Shown here in pieces: positions 15,299 to 23,420 of a DNA stretch of 23,420 bases. The stretch is from W0P28-013 sp963659365 (GTDB taxonomy: Bacteria > Bacteroidota > Bacteroidia > Bacteroidales > Paludibacteraceae), in contig CAVKTI010000040.1 in NCBI GenBank assembly GCA_963659365.1, forward strand, positions 1 through 23,420, in the 5' to 3' direction. Below the pieces are notes generated by a model, which was given only the letters and a program-made list of their open reading frames with translations, made no database searches and was not told the origin of the DNA. The number at the start of each line of letters is the position of its first letter. Position 1 is the first letter of the stretch. The translations under genes were made by a program, and so were the position numbers.

Positions 15299-16660
15299 AT
15301 GACTATGAAAAAAAGTACAAAAATAACGCTCTTTGTGGTGGCGGCGATTTTGGTTGGATTGGCCATTTTGTGCTACACGCGTTGGGGCGCATGGTTCGGT
15401 AACCCGATAGAACCGCCCTACCAGCCAAGCGATAGCATCTGTCGCGTGCAACTCACTTTCGGTCGCGCTGGGGCGCAGTCGCGTGCGGTGTCGTGGCAGT
15501 GCGGCGACCATATCGAAGCGGCGGAACTGCTGCTAACTGCCGAAAACGCCACTGATACTCAGTATATTGCGGCGCAATCGCGACTTTTTGAAACGACTGG
15601 CGGCCGCACGGTCTGCTATTGGGCGTATCTCGATTCGCTGGCGGTGGGCAACTACCGTTATGCGGTGCGCGTGGGCAGTAAAAACTCCGATTGGCAGCGT
15701 TTTTCAGTGGCCGACTGGACCGATGGCTTGACTTTCGTCTATGTGGGCGATGTGCAGGATACGCTCAACGGCACGCTGCACGAGGAGTTTGTGCACATTC
15801 AGCGGACTTTTTCGCCCGATTTTTGGCTGCTTGGCGGCGACATCATCGAGCGACCGCACGACCGCTATTGGAACGAGTATTTCAATGCGGTGTCGGCTTT
15901 TTGCGCCTCTGTGCCGATGTTGGCCATTCCCGGCAATCACGAGTATCTGAAAGGCATCGACCGCAAGTTGGAGGAGCGGTTTCACTGCGTTTTTCCCTAT
16001 TTTCTGCACGACGGACGGCGGGCTGGTTTTGCGGCGTTGTTCGCACTCAAACGACCGCTATTGGCACTTTTGCTGCTCGATAGCAACAACGACCTTTGGA
16101 CGCTGCCGCGCCAACGCGCTTGGCTCAAAAAACAGTTGCGCGGATGCACGGCGCAGTGGAAAATTGCCGCGCTGCATCACCCTGTCTATTCGGTGCATGG
16201 CCCTGTAAACAATCTGTTTGTGCGCTGGGCGTTTGCCAAAATTTTCAACACCGAACCGCTCGATTTGGTGCTCGAAGGCCACGAACACGCCTACGCACGC
16301 CGCACTACCAACGGCTCGACGCCTGTCCATCTGATTTCGCAATGCTCGCCCAAGGACTACCACATCTCGTTCGATGCGGGCTACGACCGCTATGGCGTTG
16401 GGCAGCGTTTCTACCAAATTGTGCGCATTACTGGCGACACTTTGCGCCTGTCGGCCTACACCATCGGCGACGAACTCTACGATGAACTGCTGCTCATCAA
16501 AACTGCTGCTGGCGTGCGCATTCTCGACCGTTTTGCGCAGCACCCCGAATACCTCGAACTCGATGCGTCGCGCTACCGCAAAGGTGCGGACAAACAGGAG
16601 ATTTACCGACGCGAAATGCGGCTACGCAAGTCGTTGAGGCACAGACACTTCCGCCGATAA
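15299..16660 (+). CDS. Membrane-anchored calcineurin-like metallophosphatase
   Basis: Predicted phosphoesterase of the purple acid phosphatase-like group, 453 aa. One N-terminal membrane segment (about residues 9-26) probably leaves the enzyme facing the periplasm. Residues 45-137 form a fibronectin-type beta domain, followed by the metallophosphatase fold. Metal-site motifs are GDV (Asp151), GGD (Asp181), GNHE (Asn213, His214), HHPVYS (His293/His294) and GHEHAYAR (His328, His330). True purple acid phosphatases have Tyr three residues after the second Asp; here it is Glu184, so the Tyr-Fe charge-transfer ligand appears absent. The substrate is unknown. A second ATG two codons on (15305, MKKSTKITLF) is an equally good start. 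It converges on pheT with only 58 bp between the stops. Confidence 0.88.
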   Translation: MTMKKSTKITLFVVAAILVGLAILCYTRWGAWFGNPIEPPYQPSDSICRVQLTFGRAGAQSRAVSWQCGDHIEAAELLLTAENATDTQYIAAQSRLFETTGGRTVCYWAYLDSLAVGNYRYAVRVGSKNSDWQRFSVADWTDGLTFVYVGDVQDTLNGTLHEEFVHIQRTFSPDFWLLGGDIIERPHDRYWNEYFNAVSAFCASVPMLAIPGNHEYLKGIDRKLEERFHCVFPYFLHDGRRAGFAALFALKRPLLALLLLDSNNDLWTLPRQRAWLKKQLRGCTAQWKIAALHHPVYSVHGPVNNLFVRWAFAKIFNTEPLDLVLEGHEHAYARRTTNGSTPVHLISQCSPKDYHISFDAGYDRYGVGQRFYQIVRITGDTLRLSAYTIGDELYDELLLIKTAAGVRILDRFAQHPEYLELDASRYRKGADKQEIYRREMRLRKSLRHRHFRR

Positions 16661-16669
16661 ACAAAACGA

Positions 16670-16691
16670 GCAGCCTCATTTCTGAAGCCGC
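16670..16691 (-). terminator. pheT terminator
   Basis: Read on the minus strand, GCGGCTTC (16691-16684) pairs with GAGGCTGC (16677-16670) through two G-U pairs around a six-base loop, then TCGTTTTGTTT. On the plus strand the same bases give A-C mismatches, so it works mainly for pheT. Confidence 0.65.
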
Positions 16692-16718
16692 CCGCGCTTT
16701 TGCAATTTCGCCGAAAAC

Positions 16719-19178
16719 TCAACGCAGTTTTGCGCCAAGTTTCTCTTCGAAATTCTTTATCAGTCTTTGCATGATAGCGTCTATCTGACTGTCTTTCAGC
16801 GTCTTATCGTTGTCTTGCAGCGTAAAACTAACGGCATACGATTTTTTGCCCGCTTCGAGATTTTTGCCCTCGTACACATCGAACAGCATGATGTTGCGCA
16901 GCAGTTTGCGCTCGGTTTCGTGCGCAATGCGTTCAATTTCGGCAAACTCCACATTTTTGTCGATGAGCAGTGCCAAATCGCGCTTCACTTCGGGGAATTT
17001 GGCGATGTCGGCGTAAACGATTTTGTGTTTTGCCGACTCTTTGAGCAGCGTTTTCCACTGTAAGTCAGCGTAATAGATAGGCATGGCGATATCGAGCCGC
17101 TTGAGCGTGTCGGCCGCCACAATGCCAATTTCGGCCAGCAGTTTGCCCGACGCTGTGCGCAGTGCCAGCCCCTCGGCAATGAGGTCGTTGTTGAACTTTT
17201 CGGTCTGCACATTTTGCAGATTCACACCGAGGCGTTTCAGCACATTTTGCACATGCGCTTTCAGTTCGAAAAACGACGATTTTTCTTCGCCACGACTCCA
17301 AGTCGGCACATTGCGTTTGCCACAAATCCACAGCCCGAGGTGCAACTCCTCGCTGTAAGGCGACAACGCCTCGTCAGTGCGGCGGTTTTCGGCGTGAAAA
17401 TGGTAGCAGTTGCCAAATTCGTAGAATTTCAGGTCGGCATTTTGGCGGTTGGCGTTGTGCGCAATGCTCTCCAAACCGCCATACAGCAGCGTTTGGCGCA
17501 TCACGCCGAGGTCGTTGCTCAATGCGTTGATTATGCGCACGCAGTTGGCGGCAGGATAGACGCCCTCGTCGCCGTAGTAACTGCTTTTGGTGAGCGAATT
17601 GTTCACTATTTCGTTGAATCCGCAGGCGGTGAGTTGCTCCGAAATTTGGCGTTGCAGCGCGGCACTGTTTGGGCGCGGCGAATAGGAGAGATTCGACCGC
17701 AGCGACGCACTGATTTCGACATTGTTGTAGCCGTAGATGCGCAGAATGTCCTCAATCACATCGACATCGCGCTGCACATCGACGCGGTAGGCGGGCACTT
17801 GCAGCGTGTAGCCAGTGTCGGTCTTCTTCAAAATCTTGATTTCCAGACCTTTGAGAATCAATTCCACCGTTTCGGCTGGAATCTCTTTGCCGATGAGTGT
17901 GTCGATTTTCTCGCGCGTAATTTCGACCGTGAAATCGTCGATTTTTTTCGAATAGACATCGATAATATCGCTCGAAATTGTGCCGCCAGCCACCTCTTTG
18001 ATGAGCATAGCCGCCAGTTTCAGCACATAGATGGTGTTGTTCGGGTCGATGCCGCGCTCGTAGCGGAAACTTGCGTCGGTGTTCAAGCCGTGGCGGCGCG
18101 CTGTTTTGCGAATCGTTACAGGATTGAAGTAGGCGCACTCGATGAAAATATCGGTGGTACTGTCGCTGATGCCCGAATCGAGGCCGCCAAACACGCCCGC
18201 CAAACACATCGGCTCTTCGGCGTTGCAAATCATCAAGTCGGCGGCCGAAAGCGTGCGTTCCACGCCGTCGAGCGTGGTGAATTTAGTCCCTTCGGCGCAC
18301 TTTTTCACAACAATTTTGCCGCCTTTGATTTTTGCCGCATCGAAAGTGTGAAGCGGCTGCCCGAAGGCGTGCAGAATGTAGTTTGCCGCATCGACCACAT
18401 TGCTTATCGGGCGCAAACCGATGGCGTTCAGGCGGTCTTGCAGCCATTGCGGCGATTCGGCAATTTTCACGCCCGAAATGGTGATGCCAGCGTAGCGCGG
18501 GCAATCGTCGGTGGTCTCCACCTCCACAGGAATAGTCAGATTGTGGTTGTCGATTTTGAACTCATCGACACTAGGGCGCGTCAGGCTTACGGGCTGACCG
18601 TGCGCCACAAAATAGGCGGCAGCATCGCGTGCCACACCGTAGTGCGAGATGGCGTCGGCGCGGTTGGGCGTGATGTCCACCTCGATAACTGCATCGTCTT
18701 TCACACCATAATAATCTTTCGCCGCCATGCCCACAGGCGTATCGTCGGGCAGCGTGATGATGCCGTTGTGGCTTGTGCCAATGCCGATTTCGTCTTCGGC
18801 GCAAAGCATGCCAAACGACTCCACGCCGCGTATTTTCGAGCGTTTGATGGTGAAACTCTCGTCGCCGCTATAGAGCACTGTGCCGAGCGTGGCGACCACC
18901 ACTTTTTGCCCAGCAGCCACATTGGGCGCGCCGCACACGATTTGCAGCGGTTCGCCTTGCCCCACATCGACCGTTGTAACATGCAGATGGTCGGAATTTT
19001 CGTGCGGCACGCAAGTCAGCACGCGCCCCACCACAAGCCCTTCGAGCCCACCTTTGATGGTCTGCACCGTTTCCACCGTTCCCACTTCCAACCCGATGGA
19101 AGTCAGTATTTTAGCCAGTTCCTCGGGCGCAACATCGGTGTGCAAGTAATCCTTCAGCCAGTTGTACGATATGTTCAT
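16719..19178 (-). CDS. pheT: Phenylalanine--tRNA ligase, beta subunit
   Basis: Beta subunit of the alpha2-beta2 synthetase that charges tRNA-Phe. Its 819 aa is a normal length. Domains in order: the N-terminal MNISYNWLKDYL segment, the EMAP-II-like tRNA-binding domain (about 40-150, with CGAPNV and LGTVLYSGDESFTIKRSKIRGVESFGMLCAEDEIG), the B3/B4 editing region (about 210-385), B5 (about 405-475), the catalytic-like core (about 480-700), and the C-terminal anticodon-binding FDX-ACB domain (about 727-818, with KFPEVKRDLALLIDKNVEF and SYAVSFTLQDNDKTL). pheS is not in the window, so the two subunits are encoded apart. The start at 19178 agrees with the family N-terminus and with a -7 box 36 bp upstream. 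Confidence 0.98.
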   Translation of the reverse strand: MNISYNWLKDYLHTDVAPEELAKILTSIGLEVGTVETVQTIKGGLEGLVVGRVLTCVPHENSDHLHVTTVDVGQGEPLQIVCGAPNVAAGQKVVVATLGTVLYSGDESFTIKRSKIRGVESFGMLCAEDEIGIGTSHNGIITLPDDTPVGMAAKDYYGVKDDAVIEVDITPNRADAISHYGVARDAAAYFVAHGQPVSLTRPSVDEFKIDNHNLTIPVEVETTDDCPRYAGITISGVKIAESPQWLQDRLNAIGLRPISNVVDAANYILHAFGQPLHTFDAAKIKGGKIVVKKCAEGTKFTTLDGVERTLSAADLMICNAEEPMCLAGVFGGLDSGISDSTTDIFIECAYFNPVTIRKTARRHGLNTDASFRYERGIDPNNTIYVLKLAAMLIKEVAGGTISSDIIDVYSKKIDDFTVEITREKIDTLIGKEIPAETVELILKGLEIKILKKTDTGYTLQVPAYRVDVQRDVDVIEDILRIYGYNNVEISASLRSNLSYSPRPNSAALQRQISEQLTACGFNEIVNNSLTKSSYYGDEGVYPAANCVRIINALSNDLGVMRQTLLYGGLESIAHNANRQNADLKFYEFGNCYHFHAENRRTDEALSPYSEELHLGLWICGKRNVPTWSRGEEKSSFFELKAHVQNVLKRLGVNLQNVQTEKFNNDLIAEGLALRTASGKLLAEIGIVAADTLKRLDIAMPIYYADLQWKTLLKESAKHKIVYADIAKFPEVKRDLALLIDKNVEFAEIERIAHETERKLLRNIMLFDVYEGKNLEAGKKSYAVSFTLQDNDKTLKDSQIDAIMQRLIKNFEEKLGAKLR

Positions 19179-19213
19179 ACCAAATAATTTTTTGTCAATA
19201 CAAATTCAACCTG

Positions 19214-19221
19214 CAAAGGTA
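19214..19221 (-). promoter_or_regulatory. pheT promoter, -7 box
   Basis: TACCTTTG on the minus strand, 36 bp before the pheT ATG. No clear -33 element; upstream bases belong to the GAAAGTG-type repeat. Confidence 0.65.
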
Positions 19222-19700
19222 CGAAATTAGTTTGAAAGTGCGAAAGTGTAAAAGTGAAAAATAGTTGAATGTAGGGACGCACCGAGTGCGTCCGATGAAT
19301 AAAGAGTAAAGACAAAAGACATTTTTTATTTGAAGATTTGAAGATTTGAAGATTGCGCCGCTGTTGGGCACGAAAATTCATAATTCTTAATTCAAAATTC
19401 TAAATTGGTTTCAACCCCACCCGAAAAACTGTCGTTTTTCTCGTCCCCTTGAAAAGGGGACAGGCGCGCACCCAAGTTGGTTCAGTCCTCTCCCCTTTTC
19501 AAGGGGAGTACCTGCGCAGCAGGGGTAGGGTTCGAAAATAATTCAATAATTCAATAATTCAATGATTTTTTCGGGGGAAACGGGGAAAGAGGCCACAATA
19601 AAAATTAACAATAAATAATTAAAAATGAATAATAATTGCGGCGTTTCAAATGCCGACAATATGAAATTCTGAAATTTGAAATTCTGAAATCTGAAAAAAC
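19222..19700. repeat. Mosaic intergenic repeat region
   Basis: No gene is seen. Modules are GTTTGAAAGTGCGAAAGTG, the hairpin GGACGCAC/GTGCGTCC (19275-19293), a GATTTGAA octamer tandem (about 19329-19352), GCGCCGCTGTTGGGCA then CGAAAATTCATAATTC (19354-19406), two inverted hairpins CCCCTTGAAAAGGGG (19443-19461) and CCCCTTTTCAAGGGG (19490-19508), the ATAATTCA tandem, TCGGGGGAAACGGGGAAAG (19571 on), AACAATAAATAATTAAAAAT, TGCGGCGTTTC, and GAAATTCTGAAATTTGAAAT. The order parallels 14848-15298. Confidence 0.8.
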
Positions 19701-19749
19701 AACCCACACGCCGCACAATTTGTTCTCTGCTGCACTTTTTTGTGTACGA

Positions 19750-19781
19750 TTTGCACAACACAAAATAAAGTCTTACTTTTG
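19750..19781 (+). promoter_or_regulatory. Promoter of the structured RNA / beta-helix gene leader
   Basis: TTTG (19750-19753), 20 bases, TACTTTTG (19774-19781): a full Bacteroidota -33/-7 match. Transcription should start near 19785. It is the only such promoter upstream of the RNA hairpin at 19952-20070 and the gene at 20202. Confidence 0.7.
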
Positions 19782-19951
19782 TACCGTAAATTCTTACATA
19801 AAACGATAAAATCGTTTTCGAGTATGAAATTCGCTTATTTTATAGAAAAACAGAGTGTATAAAAACTAAAAAAACATCGCCTATGGGAGAACGAGCGTAA
19901 CTGTACGGGTGCGCATACCTTGAAATAGCAGAAAAAGCGTTCATTTACATC

Positions 19952-20070
19952 TTGCTCTATGAATCTGGACAATTCAAAAAGCAATCAAGAGGTAAAGTTC
20001 AGCGTTCACGCAGTTGCTGCGTGGGCTTTACTTTATATTTGATTGCAGGCAGTCCAGAGCCTTAGAGCAA
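19952..20070 (+). ncRNA. Long irregular RNA hairpin, 6S-RNA-like candidate
   Basis: Five nested helices form one rod: TTGCTCTA 19952-19959 with TAGAGCAA 20063-20070; TCTGGAC 19964-19970 with GTCCAGA 20052-20058; GCAATCAA 19981-19988 with TTGATTGC 20039-20046; AGGTAAAG 19990-19997 with CTTTACTT 20026-20033 (one G-U); CACGCA 20007-20012 with TGCGTG 20018-20023, loop GTTGC. That is 37 pairs in 119 nt, far beyond chance. A 10-by-5-base internal bubble interrupts the middle. A rod with a central bubble recalls 6S RNA, the RNA polymerase decoy. A T run at 20094-20101 could mark its 3' end, with weak outer pairing of 19893-19906 to 20087-20093. Alternatively it is a structured leader of the gene at 20202. 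I cannot name the family from sequence alone. Confidence 0.6.
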
Positions 20071-20201
20071 ATAACAAGAGTTTAGTCCCGCGCTTTTTTT
20101 TGTGTGCGTGCTGCAAAACAAACTATTTGTGGGGACAACGGCAAAACGCCCTGCCACAACCGAAATGGGCGCAACAAAACAACAAAAAACAAGAAAAAAC
20201 A

Positions 20202-21332
20202 ATGAAAACAATCAAATTTTTCGCACTGGCCGCTGCAATGCTGTGCGCCGCTGGCGCAAACGCCAAAATCTGGCGCATCAACTACGACGACCACGCCAAA
20301 GCGGACTTTAAGACCCTGAAAGAGGCCTGCGAACATGTGAGCGTGGCCGAAGGCGACACACTCTACTGCGAGGCTGGCAACCACAACGGCACGGTGGACG
20401 AAAATACCATTTCGCGCACCATGACAGTGTTTGGCCCCGGCTACGGTTTTGCACCGAACTACGGCAACACCAGCACACTGGCAGGAGCGGCTTTTAAAAA
20501 TACCATTACCATAAAAGCCGACAAGGTGCATTTGGCGGGATTGTGCGCATATAAGATAGTGTTTGGCGCAAAAACCGATGGCGTAACCATAGAGCGCTGC
20601 AAGGTAGTAGGTTCTGGAAATAACTGGGACGCTCCTATTGAGATGGATTACGACTGTTCAAATTTAACCATCAAAAATAATTATATCAAGAACACCAGTG
20701 GTAGTGGTCAGTATGCAATAAATTTGGGCGATTATTATCGGTCAAATAGTGGGATCACTATAACTAACAACATTATAATTGGACGAGTGTCAGTAGATCA
20801 TTATACCTCTAGTTCAACACTTTCTTCTACTACTTTTTCAAACATACTCATACAGAACAACACCATTGTTGGTGCATTCGGTACAAGTAGTAGTGCCATA
20901 TACACCGCCAACTCGGTAATACAAGACAATATCATCATCAACACGAGCAATGTTACCTATGTGATGGATTTCGACAAGATGACGGGCAACATTATACGCA
21001 AAAATGTGTTTAGTCTGTCGGCATTGAATATCAACTCGTACATCAGCGAAAACCACCCCGACAACTACTATGTGGCTGCAACGGAGGACAATACCTTTAC
21101 CAAAACCGAGAAGAGTTACGGTTTCGAGGAGTACTACCGACTGCTCGATTCGTCGGCAGCCAAAAATGCCGCCTACGACGGCAGCGACTGCGGCGCATTT
21201 GGTGGCACCAACCTCTATGTGTTGTGCGGTCGTCCGCAAGGTGTGCCATACATCTACGATGTAGAGGTGCCAGCCTACCCAACCAACGACAAACTGAATG
21301 TATCATTTAAGGTTACGGGACAAAATGAATAA
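20202..21332 (+). CDS. Secreted right-handed beta-helix protein
   Basis: A 376-aa protein with a signal peptide (MKTIKFFALAAAMLCAAGANA, cut near residue 21). The body has the short Asn/Ile-rich repeats of a parallel beta-helix, for example SNLTIKNNYIKNTS, GITITNNIIIGRV, FSNILIQNNTIVGA and VIQDNIIINTS. DFKTLKEACEHVSVAEGDTLYCEAG at the start resembles the N-terminal cap of pectate-lyase-like proteins. No catalytic residues of a known polysaccharide lyase can be pointed out, so the function is open: adhesion, or glycan binding or cleavage. The open frame extends up to 20043, but the signal peptide fixes the start at 20202. There is no sorting domain at its own C-terminus; the next gene, which starts inside its stop region, has a candidate one. 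Confidence 0.82.
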   Translation: MKTIKFFALAAAMLCAAGANAKIWRINYDDHAKADFKTLKEACEHVSVAEGDTLYCEAGNHNGTVDENTISRTMTVFGPGYGFAPNYGNTSTLAGAAFKNTITIKADKVHLAGLCAYKIVFGAKTDGVTIERCKVVGSGNNWDAPIEMDYDCSNLTIKNNYIKNTSGSGQYAINLGDYYRSNSGITITNNIIIGRVSVDHYTSSSTLSSTTFSNILIQNNTIVGAFGTSSSAIYTANSVIQDNIIINTSNVTYVMDFDKMTGNIIRKNVFSLSALNINSYISENHPDNYYVAATEDNTFTKTEKSYGFEEYYRLLDSSAAKNAAYDGSDCGAFGGTNLYVLCGRPQGVPYIYDVEVPAYPTNDKLNVSFKVTGQNE

Positions 21333-23214
21333 GCGAATCGCATTATTGGGCGCACTCTGCGCTTTGTGCGGCTGCTTGGCCACGGCGCAGACCACTGTGC
21401 AGCGTGCCGAATACTGGCTAGACAGCGACCCAGGCCATGGGCGCGCCACAGCCATAGCGGTAACGCCCGCCGCCATGGTAGATTTGCAGTTGCAAGTGCC
21501 AACCGACGCCCTCGAGGCTGGCTGGCATGTGCTTGGCTTACGCTCGGCGGGCAACAACGGTCGCTGGTCGCAGACCTACACGCACCGCTTCTTCAAGGCG
21601 GCTGCCGCCATTCAAACGCGGCTGACCAACGCCGAATACTTTATCGACGAAGATCCCGGACACGGCAAAGCGACTGCGCTTCCGTTTACGGCTGGTCAGC
21701 AACTGTTCGACATCGATGTGCCGACTGAAACGCTTGGTGAAGGCGTACACCTGCTTGGCTTGCGCGTGAAATTCGACGACAAATGGTCGCAGACCTACAC
21801 ACACCGTTTTGTGATGGTGGGCGCAAAACCTGCCCCGATGACCGTCGAAGCCATCGAGTACTATTGGGACACGGATTCGGAAAACACTACGGCCATTCCA
21901 TTTGCAATGGCGGGCGATTCGGTCATTATCGACAATTTTGAAATTTCGACCGCCGCATTGACTTACGGATTGCACTACCTAAACCTGCGTGCAAAAGCCA
22001 ACGGTGTTTGGAGCGTCGTTACACGCTACGAAGTGTGCAAAAATGCCGTACCGAAATTCTCGTTGGACGACAACGAAGTGTGCGTTGGCGATATGTTCAT
22101 CGTTTACAACGAAACCACAGAAGCCACAGCCGAAACGGTTTTTGCATGGGATATGAACGGCGACGGAACAGCCGACTACGACACCACCGACGATATGTTT
22201 ACACACACCTACACCAAAGCGGGCACCTACACAGCCACGCTCACTGTGCGGACAGGCGACGACTGCGAAACGACCTACAGCCAAACGATTACCGTTCATA
22301 GCAAATCGGCACCGAGCGTATCGTTGAAATACGACAAATCATCGATTTGCAAAGGCGAAGCAATCACATTTACCGCCCAAGCGAGCAACGCAGGCAAAAC
22401 GCCGACATTCCGTTGGTACAAAAATGGTGTACAAATCGAAAATGCCGATGCCGAAACGCTGCGCCTCGACGATTTTGAGAACAAAGATAAAGTGAAAGTT
22501 ACGGTTGTGTCGTCGAATCCATGCTCCGAAGTTGCGGAATCGACCTCGAACATTTGTACAGTAACCGTTTACAGCCTGCCCAATGTAACGCTAACGCCAA
22601 TCGCCACCAAATACACCGACGAGAAAGCCTTTGTGTTGAATCAAGGTTCGCCAACGGGCGGCACATACTACATCAACGACAAAGCGGCGACGCTGTTCAA
22701 CCCCAAAGGGAACGAGGTTGGCACTTACACACTGCGCTACGAATACACCAACAGCAACGGCTGCACATCTTCCGCCGAAACCGACTTTGTGCTGAAAGAG
22801 CGCGAAATGGTAACCATCAGCGTATTTAGTAACGACGAGAGTTTGGGCTCTGTTTTGGGTGGCACAACCATGCTCGAAGGCTACGACATCACTGTAACGG
22901 CTATTGCAAATGCTAATGCGCAGTTTGTCGATTGGCGTAATGCAGCAGGCGATGTACGCTCCACCGATGCAGAGTACACATTCACCGCTACTCAATCGGA
23001 ACTGCTGTACGCCTATTTCACGCCAATGCAAGCCACCGCCCTGCCAGCCACCGAAGCGCAGGAACTCCGCACCGAAAACGGCCGCATCATCTGCGATGGC
23101 GAGTTCCAAATCTTCGACCTGCTCGGCCGCAATGTTACACGCTTGAACGGCTCTTTGAACGGCGTTTATATTGTGAAATGCGGCGACAAGGCGCAAAAAA
23201 TTGTGGTGAAATAA
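21325..23214 (+). CDS. Secreted PKD/Ig-like multidomain protein with type IX-like C-terminal signal
   Basis: A 629-aa protein with a signal peptide (1-21). Residues 26-235 hold three copies of a roughly 65-residue unit: (A/I)EY..D.D...G.AT at the start, L.VPT..L..G.H.LGLR in the middle and WSQTYTHRF at the end. The third copy is the most diverged. Then come a PKD domain (about 243-325, FAWDMNGDGTADYDTTDD), an Ig-like domain (328-417, FRWYKNGVQIENADAETLRL), another beta-sandwich (418-492), an InlB B-repeat-like domain (495-567), and a short C-terminal domain ending GVYIVKCGDKAQKIVVK, like a type IX sorting signal. Probably a surface or released binding protein with no enzyme motif. I set the start at ATG 21325 because of the signal peptide; it overlaps the end of the upstream gene by eight bases, so the two are likely coupled. 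Confidence 0.85.
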   Translation: MNKRIALLGALCALCGCLATAQTTVQRAEYWLDSDPGHGRATAIAVTPAAMVDLQLQVPTDALEAGWHVLGLRSAGNNGRWSQTYTHRFFKAAAAIQTRLTNAEYFIDEDPGHGKATALPFTAGQQLFDIDVPTETLGEGVHLLGLRVKFDDKWSQTYTHRFVMVGAKPAPMTVEAIEYYWDTDSENTTAIPFAMAGDSVIIDNFEISTAALTYGLHYLNLRAKANGVWSVVTRYEVCKNAVPKFSLDDNEVCVGDMFIVYNETTEATAETVFAWDMNGDGTADYDTTDDMFTHTYTKAGTYTATLTVRTGDDCETTYSQTITVHSKSAPSVSLKYDKSSICKGEAITFTAQASNAGKTPTFRWYKNGVQIENADAETLRLDDFENKDKVKVTVVSSNPCSEVAESTSNICTVTVYSLPNVTLTPIATKYTDEKAFVLNQGSPTGGTYYINDKAATLFNPKGNEVGTYTLRYEYTNSNGCTSSAETDFVLKEREMVTISVFSNDESLGSVLGGTTMLEGYDITVTAIANANAQFVDWRNAAGDVRSTDAEYTFTATQSELLYAYFTPMQATALPATEAQELRTENGRIICDGEFQIFDLLGRNVTRLNGSLNGVYIVKCGDKAQKIVVK

Positions 23215-23244
23215 TTGACAATGGACAATTGATAATTGACAATT

Positions 23245-23280
23245 AAAAAAGGGGTGCGGCCGTTGGTCGCGCCTTTTTTT
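23245..23280 (+). terminator. Terminator of the secreted-protein operon
   Basis: GGTGCGGCC (23253-23261) and GGTCGCGCC (23265-23273) form a nine-pair stem with a three-base loop, preceded by an A run and followed by seven T. Located 30-65 bp past the stop codon. Confidence 0.85.
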
Positions 23281-23420
23281 GATTTGAAGATTTGGAATTC
23301 TTGCGACTTGCTACTAACAATTTGAAATTTTGGAATTTGAAATTGCTGCGCTTCCGCGCAGCAAACTTCCCCCTTGGGGGATTGAGGGGGTCTTATAGAT
23401 TGTAGAGCCGCCACAGTGTG
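23281..23420. repeat. Intergenic repeat modules and GC-rich palindrome at the right edge
   Basis: No gene is seen. It holds GATTTGAAGATTTGGAATTC, a CTTGCGACTTGCTA string, AATTTGAAATTTTGGAATTT, the hairpin TGCTGCGCTTCCGCGCAGCA, and at 23366-23398 an inverted copy of the palindrome at 635-675 (CTTCCCCCTTGGGGGATTG, then AGGGGGTCTTATAG). Confidence 0.75.

Noticed and set aside
17214..19187. 657-aa plus-strand open frame opposite pheT
   Set aside because: Composition is a mirror of the pheT codons (His/Arg/Val-rich) and no family is recognisable; a shadow of pheT.
19905..20070. Group II intron or RNase P RNA in the region before 20202
   Set aside because: A GTGCG string occurs at 19909, but no domain V hairpin or reverse transcriptase is present, and the conserved RNase P RNA blocks are absent.
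20043..20201. N-terminal extension of the beta-helix protein
   Set aside because: It would bury the signal peptide, and it overlaps the RNA hairpin; the frame is open by chance.

Overview
The window looks like a chromosome segment of a Bacteroidota species, probably order Bacteroidales. Three things point there. Several genes are preceded by the Bacteroidota-type -7 box TAnnTTTG. Two secreted proteins end in type IX secretion (Por) sorting-type domains. The type II-C CRISPR system has a long repeat and a very large Cas9, as in Bacteroidota. Genus cannot be told from the sequence.

Layout, left to right. The 3' end of 23S rRNA (1-~388), 5S rRNA (~470-581) and the rrn terminator are followed, after a short GC-rich palindrome, by a CRISPR array of 12 identical 46-bp repeats and 11 spacers (695-1573). 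A two-way terminator (1626-1657) separates it from a convergent minus-strand operon cas9-cas1-cas2, whose genes overlap by a few bases. A candidate tracrRNA (7692-7778, plus strand) is divergent from cas9; its anti-repeat pairs with the CRISPR repeat over 23 bp. Next come a secreted multidomain GH13 alpha-amylase (minus), fabG (minus), a small DUF456 membrane protein (minus), a 210-bp MITE-like element, an MFS transporter plus SAM-dependent methylase (plus), a membrane-anchored metallophosphatase (plus), and pheT (minus). A ~1-kb non-coding stretch holds a strong promoter and a long irregular RNA hairpin resembling 6S RNA. The window ends with two overlapping genes for secreted proteins, a beta-helix protein and a PKD/Ig-like multidomain protein.

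Most interesting point: every CRISPR repeat carries a match to a complete Bacteroidota promoter (TTG, 20 bases, TATCTTTG), and the tracrRNA candidate has the same arrangement (TTTG, 20 bases, TACCTTTG). If active, each spacer would be transcribed from its own repeat, as known for the Neisseria meningitidis II-C system but here built from the unrelated Bacteroidota promoter code. The array would run on the plus strand and meet the cas operon at the two-way terminator. The tracrRNA terminator hairpin also resembles a small palindrome found elsewhere in the window.

The larger intergenic regions share a mosaic of short modules (AT-rich strings, 7-8-bp tandem repeats, GC-rich palindromes) that recur in the same order at 14.85-15.3 kb and 19.2-19.7 kb.
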